Origin: Streptomyces erythrochromogenes
GTDB lineage: Bacteria; Actinomycetota; Actinomycetes; Streptomycetales; Streptomycetaceae
DNA length: 64,000 nucleotides
Direction: 5' to 3'
NCBI RefSeq assembly: GCF_036170895.1
Contig: NZ_CP108036.1
Span: 4,092,001 to 4,156,000 of the forward strand
The notes below the pieces were generated by a model. That model was not told where the DNA came from and did not search any database. It saw only the letters and a list, made by a program, of their open reading frames with translations. Position numbers and translations under genes: made by a program. Below, piece by piece: positions 43,275 to 50,335 of this stretch (its first letter is position 1; each line of letters opens with the position of its first letter).

Positions 43275-43361
43275 GGCCCCGCTCCTCGTGTCGTCCGTAG
43301 CGACCACGCTAGGAACGCCGGAGCTGCAACTCCCAGAAGATTGCACAAGGTTGCACAGTCA

Positions 43362-44210
43362 TCACCTGAGCGACTGAATGGCGCTCGTGATCAGCGCGCG
43401 GGCCTTCACTCCATAGACGGCCATGTCGGCCAGTTCGGTGAAGGTGTCCGCGTACGCGGCAACCTCGCTCGGCTGGGTCAGCGTGAGGTAGCCGGAGACC
43501 AGCTCGACGTTGACCTGTGCCGTGTCGAAGATCCAGAACCCTTCCACCGGCATCCGGGACCGATCGGTCCGTGTAGGCACCACGCCCAGGCTGACGCTGG
43601 GCAGGGAACCGACCATAAGGAGGTGGCTGAGCTGTTCCTCCTGCACGTCCGGCCCACCGAGACCGTTACGCAAGACCGACTCCTCAACCAGGAACGCGAA
43701 CCGGCGGTCGCCCTCGTAGAGGACGCGCTGACGTTCCATGCGCACGGCGACGGCATCGGCCACGTCATCGACCTCGACCCTTCTGCGTTGAACGGCACGC
43801 AAGACGGCTTCCGTGTAGCCGTAGGTCTGGATCAGGCCCGGAACGAACCACGAGGAGTAGGAGCGGAACCGGCGGGTTCGCTCGAAGAGCGGCAGACGGG
43901 CTTCCTGTGCTTGCTTGAGCCCGGCGCGCTCCATGCGTCGCCAGCCGATCCACATGTCTTCGACGGTCCGCAGTGAGGCGATCAGATCCTCTGTCTGCCC
44001 TTCGGCGCCGCACGCGCGGCACCAAGCCCGAATGTCGTCGGCGGACGGGGGCGTACGGGCGTTCATGATCCGGGATGACTTGGACGGGTGCCATCCGCAG
44101 ATCCGGGCGAGATCGCGCCCGTTCAGCCCGGAGTCCCGGCAGAGCTCAGCGAGTCGGTTCGCCAGAGCCTGCCGGGCATGCTGGGCACTCGAAGAAGGAG
44201 AGACAGCCAT
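43362..44210 (-). CDS. XRE-type regulator with DUF5753 domain
   Basis: A 282-residue protein. The N-terminal helix-turn-helix is in ALANRLAELCRDSGLNGRDL and WHPSKSSRIMNAR (residues 14-52), and the DUF5753 (Scr1-like) sensory domain covers 100-280, with SSWFVPGLIQTYGYTEAVLR and FLVEESVLRN. These proteins usually regulate a partner (DUF397 or DUF6879) in the same operon. Here it lies downstream of the DUF6879 gene (gap 12 bp). It may control the element's own genes, including through the inverted repeats at 45332-45435. No DUF397 gene is present in the element. Confidence 0.9.
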   Translation of the reverse strand: MAVSPSSSAQHARQALANRLAELCRDSGLNGRDLARICGWHPSKSSRIMNARTPPSADDIRAWCRACGAEGQTEDLIASLRTVEDMWIGWRRMERAGLKQAQEARLPLFERTRRFRSYSSWFVPGLIQTYGYTEAVLRAVQRRRVEVDDVADAVAVRMERQRVLYEGDRRFAFLVEESVLRNGLGGPDVQEEQLSHLLMVGSLPSVSLGVVPTRTDRSRMPVEGFWIFDTAQVNVELVSGYLTLTQPSEVAAYADTFTELADMAVYGVKARALITSAIQSLR

Positions 44211-44222
44211 GGTGGTAACCGA

Positions 44223-44741
44223 TCAGCGCGGCTTGTACTCCTCGTGCGGGATGGCTCGTTGCCAGACGGCCTCGAACGCCTTGGCGCACAGGTGGACCCG
44301 TGCACGATCGTCGGTGTACTCCCGCCCGTCCTCGTCCAACTGACCCTCTCCGGTGAAGTGGTGGAAGAGGGCTTGGTTGCCGTCGAAGACCCAGAAGTCC
44401 GCACCTGGCAACGCCAAGTCCGTCGTCCGCCGGCGGGGCAGCCACCGGACCAACTCACCCGCAGCGAGATTGGTGAACGTGCAGTCGTACTCGTAGCGCA
44501 CGTAGTCACTGATCGGCTCGGACACGATGCGGACCCGGCGGACCACCACCCCGCGCGCCGTGGCAGCGCTCACCGCATCGTGCCAGCCGCCCCACCATGA
44601 CGACCGATCAGCCGGGTCCAGCCGCTTGCCCTGCTGCCAGGCAAGGAACTCCGGATCATCGAGCATGTAGCTGTCACGCAACTCAAGATGCACGGCTGAG
44701 TGCTGCGCGCGGGCCAGTGCGTTACGCGCGGGTGGCTGCAC
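44223..44741 (-). CDS. DUF6879 family protein
   Basis: A 172-residue protein with SAVHLELRDSYMLDDPEFLAWQQG (quoted in part as LELRDSYMLDDPEFLAWQ), YEYDCTFTNLAAGELVRWLPR and GADFWVFDGNQALFHHF, a pattern of the DUF6879 group that accompanies XRE/DUF5753 genes. It could be the partner or effector of the regulator 12 bp downstream. Its first 20 bases overlap the end of the upstream 103-aa gene, so they form one operon. Biochemical function unknown. Confidence 0.8.
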   Translation of the reverse strand: MQPPARNALARAQHSAVHLELRDSYMLDDPEFLAWQQGKRLDPADRSSWWGGWHDAVSAATARGVVVRRVRIVSEPISDYVRYEYDCTFTNLAAGELVRWLPRRRTTDLALPGADFWVFDGNQALFHHFTGEGQLDEDGREYTDDRARVHLCAKAFEAVWQRAIPHEEYKPR

Positions 44742-45033
44742 TTCCAGCCTCTCCGTTCTCGTTCGGGCGCGGGATGTACTTCAGCATCACCGCAGGGAGC
44801 CTGATGATCGTTTCGTGGTCCGGTACATCCGTGGAGTGCCCGGGGATCGAGCCGATCTCCTGGCAGGCCTTCACCTCTTCCGCCGTCGCCTTGTACGACT
44901 GGATCAGCAGGTCACCGGTCTGTTCATCAAGCCAAATGGTGGGGGACTCGTCGGTTGGCGTGTTCGGGATGATGCCGAGGAACCTCAGGTTCACGATCAC
45001 TCCAGGTGTCGAGTCGGTTGCACGAATGTGCAC
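44722..45033 (-). CDS. Unknown protein at the head of the element operon
   Basis: About 103 residues beginning at GTG 45033: MHIRATDSTPGVIV, then LRFLGIIPNTPTDESPTIWL and DLLIQSYKATAEEVKACQEIG. AGGAG lies eight bases before this GTG. GTG 45042 is another possible start without a good ribosome site. The protein ends overlapping the DUF6879 gene by 20 bases. No family recognised; the operon is 45033 to 42847, leftward. Confidence 0.6.
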   Translation of the reverse strand: MHIRATDSTPGVIVNLRFLGIIPNTPTDESPTIWLDEQTGDLLIQSYKATAEEVKACQEIGSIPGHSTDVPDHETIIRLPAVMLKYIPRPNENGEAGSAATRA

Positions 45034-45107
45034 GAGCCTCACTCCTGTGGCTGACCGGCGCAAGAGGGCGTCAGGACAAGCTTGTTGGTTCAGGGTGCGG
45101 GTACGAC

Positions 45108-45152
45108 GAAGCCCCCTACAGCCGCCCAGTACGGGCAGCCATCGGGGGCTTC
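45108..45152. terminator. Terminator hairpin between recombinase and operon
   Basis: Arms GAAGCCCCC (45108-45116) and GGGGGCTTC (45144-45152), with a smaller GCCC/GGGC pairing within the loop. It would end transcripts coming from the recombinase gene (stops at 45475). Confidence 0.65.
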
Positions 45153-45331
45153 AGCGATGCCTCGCACGGCTTATCGACTCGTTAACGGGGTCGTTCTCAG
45201 GGGCTAAGAGGAGACCTTGGCCAGTGGCTGCAAGGGTCGGCAGCCCAAAAATGGAGCCGTACCCAGGACGTGTTTTCCGAGCTGGGGCCGGGATCGCTGT
45301 GAGGGCTGCGCCTGAACTTTGGACATCTCTG

Positions 45332-45435
45332 GTGACGAAGTGACGGAATGACGATTACTTCTGATCCACTCATGGAAACAACAACACTTCTATAAGAGGT
45401 AACCGGGCGAGAGCGTCATTTCGTCACTTCGTCAC
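45332..45435. repeat. 22-bp inverted repeat with 8-bp iterated units
   Basis: The left arm (45332-45353) starts GTGACGAAGTGACGGAA, the right arm (45414-45435) is its complement with one mismatch. Each arm holds the unit GTGACGAA two to three times in tandem. The 60-base spacer is AT-rich and includes CTTCTATAAGAGG. The stretch 45064-45474 has no gene; it likely holds the promoter of the leftward operon and a regulator or origin-like binding site. Confidence 0.6.
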
Positions 45436-45474
45436 GCGTGTCCGCTGCCGACAGCAGGGGGCTTACCGCGGTGC

Positions 45475-47022
45475 TCAGGTGGCGGCGTCGGCGCCCAGCT
45501 TCGCCCATTGGATCTGGATGCGCTGCTCTGGAATGATCCGCTGGCCGCGCACCCCCTTCGTCACTTCAACCCGGTCAATGGCAAGCGACAACCGGCCACG
45601 CCGGTCTTCGCTAGTCGCATCCGCCCACGCTTCACGCAGGGTGAGGGCGTCGAGCATCGGAGACACGTCCACGGACGGCATGGGGAGCTTTCGGAGATCG
45701 GCGCTAAGCCCCTCGATGCGTCCTCTCAGGCGCTCCGCAAGCCGGTTATAACGCTCCACTGCTGCTGCGCCGCTGAACTCACCGCGCACGTATCGCGCGT
45801 CCTCCAGATCGGCGAGGCGGGCTTCCTCATCCTGGATCTCAGCAGTAAGCGCATCACGTTTCGCGAAGGTCTCCGGGTCCACGCGGTGCACCCAGCGGTC
45901 TGCGATCGCGACAAGCAACGGGTCGTCCGGTTCGAGCGCTGGGAGCTTCGTGAGGAACTGTTCCGTCACGTACTGGTCAACCGCTTCAGCCAGCGCCGAC
46001 GCTCCGATGCACTGGTTGCCCGCGCGGCGAGCCATGCACTGGTAGCTGCCTCCCACGCGGTGCATCCGGCGACCGCAGCCGGGCACCGCGCAGTAGACGA
46101 GTCCCGTGAGCAGCGCCGTCCCCTCGGGCTTCGGCCGCCGCTTTCCTGCGTGTACGAACGTCCTGGATTCCAGGCTGTGGAAGATCTGTTCACGCTCTCC
46201 GACCGTGATGATCCCCTCGCCGATCTCGACGGTGTCCAGAGTCTCGGGATCGCGGTACGGGAAGACCCTGCCCGTGTACTTCCGCTCGCCGTCGTCCGTC
46301 TCGACGGTCTCGGTCTCCGGCATCAGGCCGGCGAACGCCGGGGAGCGCAGGAGCTGCATGATGCTGGCCGCGTTCCACTGCCCGCCTCTGGGTGAAAGAA
46401 TCTCGTACTCGTTGAGAAGTCGGGCGATCCTGACCAGCGACATTCCGGCGAGCGCTTCATCCGCGATGAGACGGGCGTAGACGGCGTGTTCCGGGTCATG
46501 AACGAGCTTCTTGGTCTGCGGGTCGATGAGCAGCCCGTACGGAGGCTGTCCGCCGATCCACTGACCCTTGCTGCGGAGGTAGCGCTTTGCGTGTCCGACG
46601 CGCGTGCCGAGATTCTTCGACTCGGACCGGGCGAGTTCAGCAAGCATCGCGACGACCATGCGCGCCGAGTCGTTCGAGGTGTCGAGGCCGTCCACGACCG
46701 AGACTAGACGGCCGCCGGCCTTCTCGATGTCGTCCAGCACCTTGCCCACCTGGCCGATCCCCTTGCGGGACAGACGGTCCAGCTTCCAGACGATCAGCGT
46801 GCCGACGACGCCCGCCGTGACAGCTGCCAACGCGGCGTCGAAGCCCTTGCGCTCAACGGTCTTGTAGCCGGAGCGCCCTCTGTCTATGTGGACCTTGCGG
46901 ACGGTCAGCCCGTTGTGTTCGGCCCAGGCACGGCAGTCGGCTTCCTGCCGTTCGATTGCGGTTTTGCCGTCCCTGTCGAGGGACAGCCGGAGGTACAGGT
47001 CACAGATCGTGTCTTGGTGCAC
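45475..47022 (-). CDS. Large serine recombinase (integrase)
   Basis: A 515-residue site-specific recombinase. The resolvase-type N-terminal domain has the nucleophile Ser14 in LYLRLSLDRDGK and WKLDRLSRKGIG with its catalytic Arg residues. A recombinase domain follows (IGGQPPYGLLIDPQ ... GGQWNAASIMQLLRSPAFAG), and the zinc-beta-ribbon has YCAVPGCGRRMHRVGG and YQCMARRAGNQC. A coiled-coil region (about 390-450, EIQDEEARLADLEDARYV) is typical of this group. It starts 47 bases from the att site and it is leftward, so attR lies directly upstream of the gene, as usual for phage-type integrases. No recombination directionality factor was recognised. Confidence 0.95.
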   Translation of the reverse strand: MHQDTICDLYLRLSLDRDGKTAIERQEADCRAWAEHNGLTVRKVHIDRGRSGYKTVERKGFDAALAAVTAGVVGTLIVWKLDRLSRKGIGQVGKVLDDIEKAGGRLVSVVDGLDTSNDSARMVVAMLAELARSESKNLGTRVGHAKRYLRSKGQWIGGQPPYGLLIDPQTKKLVHDPEHAVYARLIADEALAGMSLVRIARLLNEYEILSPRGGQWNAASIMQLLRSPAFAGLMPETETVETDDGERKYTGRVFPYRDPETLDTVEIGEGIITVGEREQIFHSLESRTFVHAGKRRPKPEGTALLTGLVYCAVPGCGRRMHRVGGSYQCMARRAGNQCIGASALAEAVDQYVTEQFLTKLPALEPDDPLLVAIADRWVHRVDPETFAKRDALTAEIQDEEARLADLEDARYVRGEFSGAAAVERYNRLAERLRGRIEGLSADLRKLPMPSVDVSPMLDALTLREAWADATSEDRRGRLSLAIDRVEVTKGVRGQRIIPEQRIQIQWAKLGADAAT

Positions 47023-47057
47023 ACACTCAGTGTGACGAAGAGTTCGGTGGCCCGTTG

Positions 47058-47075
47058 TCGATTTTCAAAAATCGA
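47058..47075 (+). other. Right attachment site with short palindrome
   Basis: TCGATTTT (47058-47065) and AAAATCGA (47068-47075) form an inverted repeat around CA. AAATCGA (47069-47075) equals the left site. The palindrome is consistent with a serine integrase core, while the left copy lacks this symmetry. Confidence 0.6.
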
Positions 47076-47226
47076 GGATCGTGATACGTCCCCGCAGGTC
47101 GGCGAGGGTCAGATCCTTCCCACCGGTGTTGAGCCAGCCCCCCTTGCCGATCAGCTCGGGAGCACGGACACGGGCACGCTTGCGGGGTGCGGGCGCAGGG
47201 GTGGGCGCCGGGGCAGCATCGTTCAT
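47065..47226 (-). pseudogene. Displaced 5' end of the thioredoxin/NHL gene
   Basis: A 53-codon reading frame from ATG 47226 whose first 37 residues (MNDAAPAPTPAPAPRKRARV and onward to N-T-G-G-K) equal those of the intact gene at 42050. It then reads DLTLADLRGRITILDF and meets a stop at 47065 formed by element sequence. The intact copy has GKCVVVDF in place of GRITILDF. Codon use here looks more like the host. Its own ribosome site and promoter are still present, so it may make a short peptide. Confidence 0.75.
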
Positions 47227-47242
47227 CCTTCAAGCTTGCCAT
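47069..47242. repeat. Copy B of the 174-bp direct repeat (original gene start)
   Basis: Gap-free partner of 41893-42066; see that entry for the alignment. It ends with CTTGCCAT in front of the Uma2 gene's own upstream region. Confidence 0.85.
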
Positions 47243-47342
47243 TCCTTCCCCACCACCCCCACGGGTGACCGCCCGCCGCCACACGGCCGCAACGAACGGG
47301 TGTGTGGAAGCCTGGCGACGGGCGGCGAAGGAGGCTTCCGGC

Positions 47343-47840
47343 ATGACCACCGCGCACGACGGAGACCGCACTGAGATCGTCGAAGGGGTCATCACCAACG
47401 TGACGCCGAGTTGGGACCACGAGCGAGCGGCCAAACTCGTACGTCGCCAGATCGAGGCGAGGGTGGACGATCTCGGCTGCGTCGAAGGCTCTGGAAACCC
47501 GGATCTGCCCGGATCGGCCAACTGGTTCGTCCCGGACATCGCCGTAGTGCGCGAGGAACTCGCCCACCGCGGGGGTGCTCTGCTGCCCGATCAGACCCTG
47601 CTGATCGGGGAGATCACTTCCAAGTCCAGTGCCGAAACCGACCGGGTCGTGAAGCGCAGGCGATATGCCGAGTACGGTGCGCCGCTCTATCTCTTGGTCG
47701 ACCGGATGGAGCGGTCCGTCACCCTGTTCGCCGAACCCGGGAGCCTGGGGTACACCAAGGCCGACGGGCCGCATCCGTTCGGGACTGCCGTGCGGCTGCC
47801 GGAGCCGTTCGGGATCGACCTCGACACCAGCGGGCTCTAG
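47343..47840 (+). CDS. Uma2-family (PD-(D/E)XK-type) protein
   Basis: A 165-residue protein with the restriction-endonuclease-like fold of the Uma2 family. Visible motifs: N-terminal RTEIVEGVITNVTPSW, WFVPDIAVVREE (catalytic Asp), LLIGEITSKSSAETDRVVKR with E and K of the PD-(D/E)XK core, then YAEYGAPLYLLVDR. Members are of unclear function and abundant in Streptomyces. ATG 47343 follows GGAGGCTTCCGGC. It ends with TAG inside the palindrome 47837-47908. Confidence 0.88.
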   Translation: MTTAHDGDRTEIVEGVITNVTPSWDHERAAKLVRRQIEARVDDLGCVEGSGNPDLPGSANWFVPDIAVVREELAHRGGALLPDQTLLIGEITSKSSAETDRVVKRRRYAEYGAPLYLLVDRMERSVTLFAEPGSLGYTKADGPHPFGTAVRLPEPFGIDLDTSGL

Positions 47841-47908
47841 GCCGTCTCTTTCGGATCTTGTCGGTCGAGCGGGCGGCGCCCCGGCAAGATCCGGAAGAGA
47901 CGGCCTAG
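47837..47908. repeat. 72-bp palindrome with CTAG at both ends
   Basis: Left arm 47837-47860 and right arm 47885-47908 (24 bases each, starting CTAGGCCGTCTCTT) match in 23 of 24 positions, around a 24-base loop. The left CTAG includes the TAG stop of the Uma2 gene and the right CTAG contains the TAG stop of the convergent DUF4240 gene. It may act as a terminator, or be a miniature inverted-repeat element with a CTAG target duplication. Confidence 0.8.
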
Positions 47909-48456
47909 CCGCCCGCTCCCACCTGGGCATCGAACAAGGCGCTCAGGCGCGGCAGCCGGGTCGCCAGTTCGGCCGCGTCGTCGAAGTCGAAGTCCCAGGA
48001 GGGGTCCAGGGGCGGGTAGCTGATCGTGAAGGATTCCGCCGGGAGCTCGCGGCCGGTGGCGCTCTCGTACGCGCTCCACGCGATCGAGAGGGCCTCCTCG
48101 TCCCACAGCTCCAGGCCCTCGGCCGCCGCCTCGCGGACCGCGGGGTGCTCCGCGAGGGAGTCCGGGTCGGCCAGGGCGGCGTCGAAGACGGCCCGGCCCT
48201 GGGTGAGGAGCCAGCCGCGGAAGTAGTCGAAGCCGTCGTCCGAGCAGCCGCCGTTGATCATGTAGGCCGCGGCCCAGAGCGGGCTGCGGTAGGACTCCGC
48301 GAGCAGGTCCCACAGAACCTGCTGGGCCGCGGCTATCTCCGCCTGCGGACGGGCCGCGAGCAGCTCCGCGGCCCGCTGCGCCACCACGTCGTCCGTGCCG
48401 GCCGTCGTCTCCGCGCGGGCCGTCTCGATCAACTGCCAGAACGTCTGCTTGTCCAT
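47905..48456 (-). CDS. DUF4240 domain protein
   Basis: A 183-residue cytosolic protein starting MDKQTFWQLIETAR, with WDLLAESYRSPLWAAAYMING then DDGFDYFRGWLLTQGRAVFD and the L-W-D-E-E region, the DUF4240 pattern. Family of unknown function; often near WGR-type genes in Streptomyces. Its stop lies in the palindrome shared with the Uma2 gene. It is 28 bases downstream of the ATP-grasp gene. Confidence 0.88.
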   Translation of the reverse strand: MDKQTFWQLIETARAETTAGTDDVVAQRAAELLAARPQAEIAAAQQVLWDLLAESYRSPLWAAAYMINGGCSDDGFDYFRGWLLTQGRAVFDAALADPDSLAEHPAVREAAAEGLELWDEEALSIAWSAYESATGRELPAESFTISYPPLDPSWDFDFDDAAELATRLPRLSALFDAQVGAGG

Positions 48457-48484
48457 GGGAAGAGCCTGGCACCCGGCACTGACA

Positions 48485-49285
48485 TCAGCCGAGGAAGGAG
48501 TGGAGAGATCCCGTGAACGAGGTGACGAAGGCGTCCTGGACCGCCGCCGGGAGCAGGTCCAGGGAGAGGTACGGGTTGAGGTCCTCCAGCTCGACGAGGA
48601 GCAGTTCGCCGGAGGGCGCCCGGCAGGCGTCCACGCGCTGGATGCCGTGGGAGAGGGTGTTCCACTCGACGAAGGCGCGGGCGAAGGCCAGGTCCTCCCC
48701 GGTCGGTTCGTAGACGCTCAGCTCCCAGCGGCGGGCCGGATCCGGGGCGTGGAGCGCGTACTGGAAGGCGTCGTCGACGAAGTAGAAGGACACCTCGTAC
48801 GCGAAGTCGATGCGCGGCTGGATCAGCACGGCCCCGGCCTCGCCTGCCGGTGTCGCGGTGAAGGTGAGGCCGATGGAGTCGGCGCCCTGCTTCGGCTTGA
48901 CCACGTACTCGGGGACCTGCGGCAGCTCCGCGAGCCGGGCCGGGTCGTCGACGGTCGGGATGACCGGGTAGCCGGCGGCGGTGAGGTCGAGGAGGTACTG
49001 CTTCCCGGCCATGTCGGCGCGGCCGGTGAGGGGGTTGTAGACGGGCGTGCCGGCGGCGAGGGCGGCGGCGCGGAAGGCGTCGTACTCCTCCTGGTAGTGC
49101 AGGACCGGGCCGCTGTTGCGGACGATCACGGCGTCGAAGCCGGGCATCAGGGCGCGGGCGTCGGCGGGATGGCACAGGGCCAGATCGAAGTGCTCGCGCA
49201 GGCGCGAGGTGAGGAATATGTCCTCGTCGCAGTAGCGGCGGCCGCGTGCGGGGTACGCCAGGTCGGTCACGTAGAGGAGTGGCAT
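48485..49285 (-). CDS. ATP-grasp-like protein
   Basis: A 266-residue protein with an N-terminal Rossmann-like part (MPLLYVTDLAYPARGRRYCD) and an ATP-grasp domain: YVVKPKQGADSIGLTF (Lys of the nucleotide site), VLIQPRIDFAYEVSFYFVDD and VDACRAPSGELLLVELEDLNPYLSL (Glu-x-Asp-x-Asn metal ligands). It would couple a carboxylate to an amine or thiol using ATP; the substrate is unknown. Short relative to RimK-like enzymes. Reads with DUF4240 (28 bp gap). Confidence 0.82.
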   Translation of the reverse strand: MPLLYVTDLAYPARGRRYCDEDIFLTSRLREHFDLALCHPADARALMPGFDAVIVRNSGPVLHYQEEYDAFRAAALAAGTPVYNPLTGRADMAGKQYLLDLTAAGYPVIPTVDDPARLAELPQVPEYVVKPKQGADSIGLTFTATPAGEAGAVLIQPRIDFAYEVSFYFVDDAFQYALHAPDPARRWELSVYEPTGEDLAFARAFVEWNTLSHGIQRVDACRAPSGELLLVELEDLNPYLSLDLLPAAVQDAFVTSFTGSLHSFLG

Positions 49286-49317
49286 GAGGGAAACCTATCG
49301 CGGGCACTGATCAGCGC

Positions 49318-49821
49318 ATGAAATACCTCGTTCGGGACAAAATGCTGGCCATCGGGGACGACTACTGGATCGAGGACGAGGACGGGCGGCACGCCTTCCT
49401 CGTCGACGGGAAGGCCCTGCGGTTCCGGGACACCCTGGAGCTGAAGGATCCGGACGGCCGGATCCTGATCACCCTGCGGGAGAAGCTCTTCGGTTTCCGC
49501 GACGCGATGACCCTGGAGCGGGACGAGCAGCGGCTCGCGGTGATCCGCAGGAAGCGCTTCTCGCTGCTGCGCAACCACTTCCGGGTGACCCTGGTCGAGG
49601 GCACGGAGCTCGACGTGAGCGGGCGGATCCTGGACCGGGAGTTCAAGGTCGAGTACGACGGGGAGCTGCTCGCTCTGGTCTCCCGGCAGTGGTACCGGGT
49701 GCGGGAGACGTACGCGGTGGACGTGGTCCGGGAGGACGCGGACGCCGCGCTGCTGGTCGCGGTCGCCGTGTGCGTGATCCGGATGGCCGAGAAGGAGCGG
49801 GAGGACGCCCTCCCGGACTGA
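49318..49821 (+). CDS. LURP-one-related/scramblase-fold protein
   Basis: A 167-residue protein of twelve-stranded barrel type: MKYLVRDKMLAIGDDYWIED, RFRDTLELKDPDGRILITLREK and RKRFSLLRNHFRVTLVEG. The DxDG and R-E-K patterns fit LURP-one (Tubby-like) proteins. C-terminal helix DAALLVAVAVCVIRMAEKE may sit in the barrel. Function unknown. It diverges from the ATP-grasp gene with 32 bases between. Confidence 0.85.
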   Translation: MKYLVRDKMLAIGDDYWIEDEDGRHAFLVDGKALRFRDTLELKDPDGRILITLREKLFGFRDAMTLERDEQRLAVIRRKRFSLLRNHFRVTLVEGTELDVSGRILDREFKVEYDGELLALVSRQWYRVRETYAVDVVREDADAALLVAVAVCVIRMAEKEREDALPD

Positions 49822-49941
49822 GCGGAACTGAGTACCCGGCCCACCGGAAGCTGAGCATCCGCGCCCATGCCGTGGCGGCGGGCCGGCGGCGAGGATCGGT
49901 ACGTCCCCGGAGGGACCCTCGGCACCACGGAAGGAACCAGG

Positions 49942-50304
49942 GTGAACCCCAGCACCTACGCGGCCCTCTACGGGCCGTGGCAGCCCGCGAAGCCGGTCCG
50001 CAAGGAGCGGCCCGCCGTCGTCGTGCTCGCGGGCCTGCTGTGGGCGGTCACCGTCCTTTCGGTCTCCTGTGTGGGCGGCCTCGCCTGCATCGCGCTGCTC
50101 TGGACCGCCGCGGCCGGGGACGCCGCCGGCGGCATGCTCCTGCTGCTCCTCCTGATGCCGGCGGGAGCCGCCGGGATCACCGCCCTGGCCCGCACTTCCC
50201 GTCTCCGGGAGATGGCCGCGTCCACGCGGATGCTGCTCCTCGGCGCGGTGGCCTGCCCCGTTCCCACCGCCCTCGCGCTCTGGCTCTGGTTCCTCGCAGG
50301 CTGA
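49942..50304 (+). CDS. Small membrane protein
   Basis: About 120 residues with three to four hydrophobic helices (residues 25-55, 55-75, 95-115), starting VNPSTYAALYGPWQPAKP. GTG 49942 has GGAAGGAACCAGG ahead of it, so it is preferred over ATG 49867. No recognised family. Confidence 0.65.
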   Translation: MNPSTYAALYGPWQPAKPVRKERPAVVVLAGLLWAVTVLSVSCVGGLACIALLWTAAAGDAAGGMLLLLLLMPAGAAGITALARTSRLREMAASTRMLLLGAVACPVPTALALWLWFLAG

Positions 50305-50335
50305 GTCACAGGCTCACCAGCTCACCGGCTGAACG

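Larger units (their letters stand above)
41893..47075. mobile_element. Integrative element with large serine recombinase, inserted in the thioredoxin/NHL gene
   Basis: A 5.18-kb region bounded by AAATCGA at 41893-41899 and 47069-47075. Both lie at the same codons (52-53) of two versions of the NHL gene's 5' end: the intact gene at 40206-42050 and a 53-codon fragment at 47065-47226. The interval contains the serine recombinase (45475-47022, next to the right end), an XRE/DUF5753 gene, a DUF6879 gene and four small or unknown genes. There is no visible replication, conjugation or structural gene. Excision between the two AAATCGA sites would restore a normal gene. The alternative is insertion near the start of the gene with the fragment carried by the element. 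Confidence 0.75.

Noticed and set aside
41893..47075. Reading the element as a prophage or conjugative element
   Set aside because: No capsid, tail, lysis, FtsK/Tra or replication gene was seen; only a recombinase and small regulatory genes.
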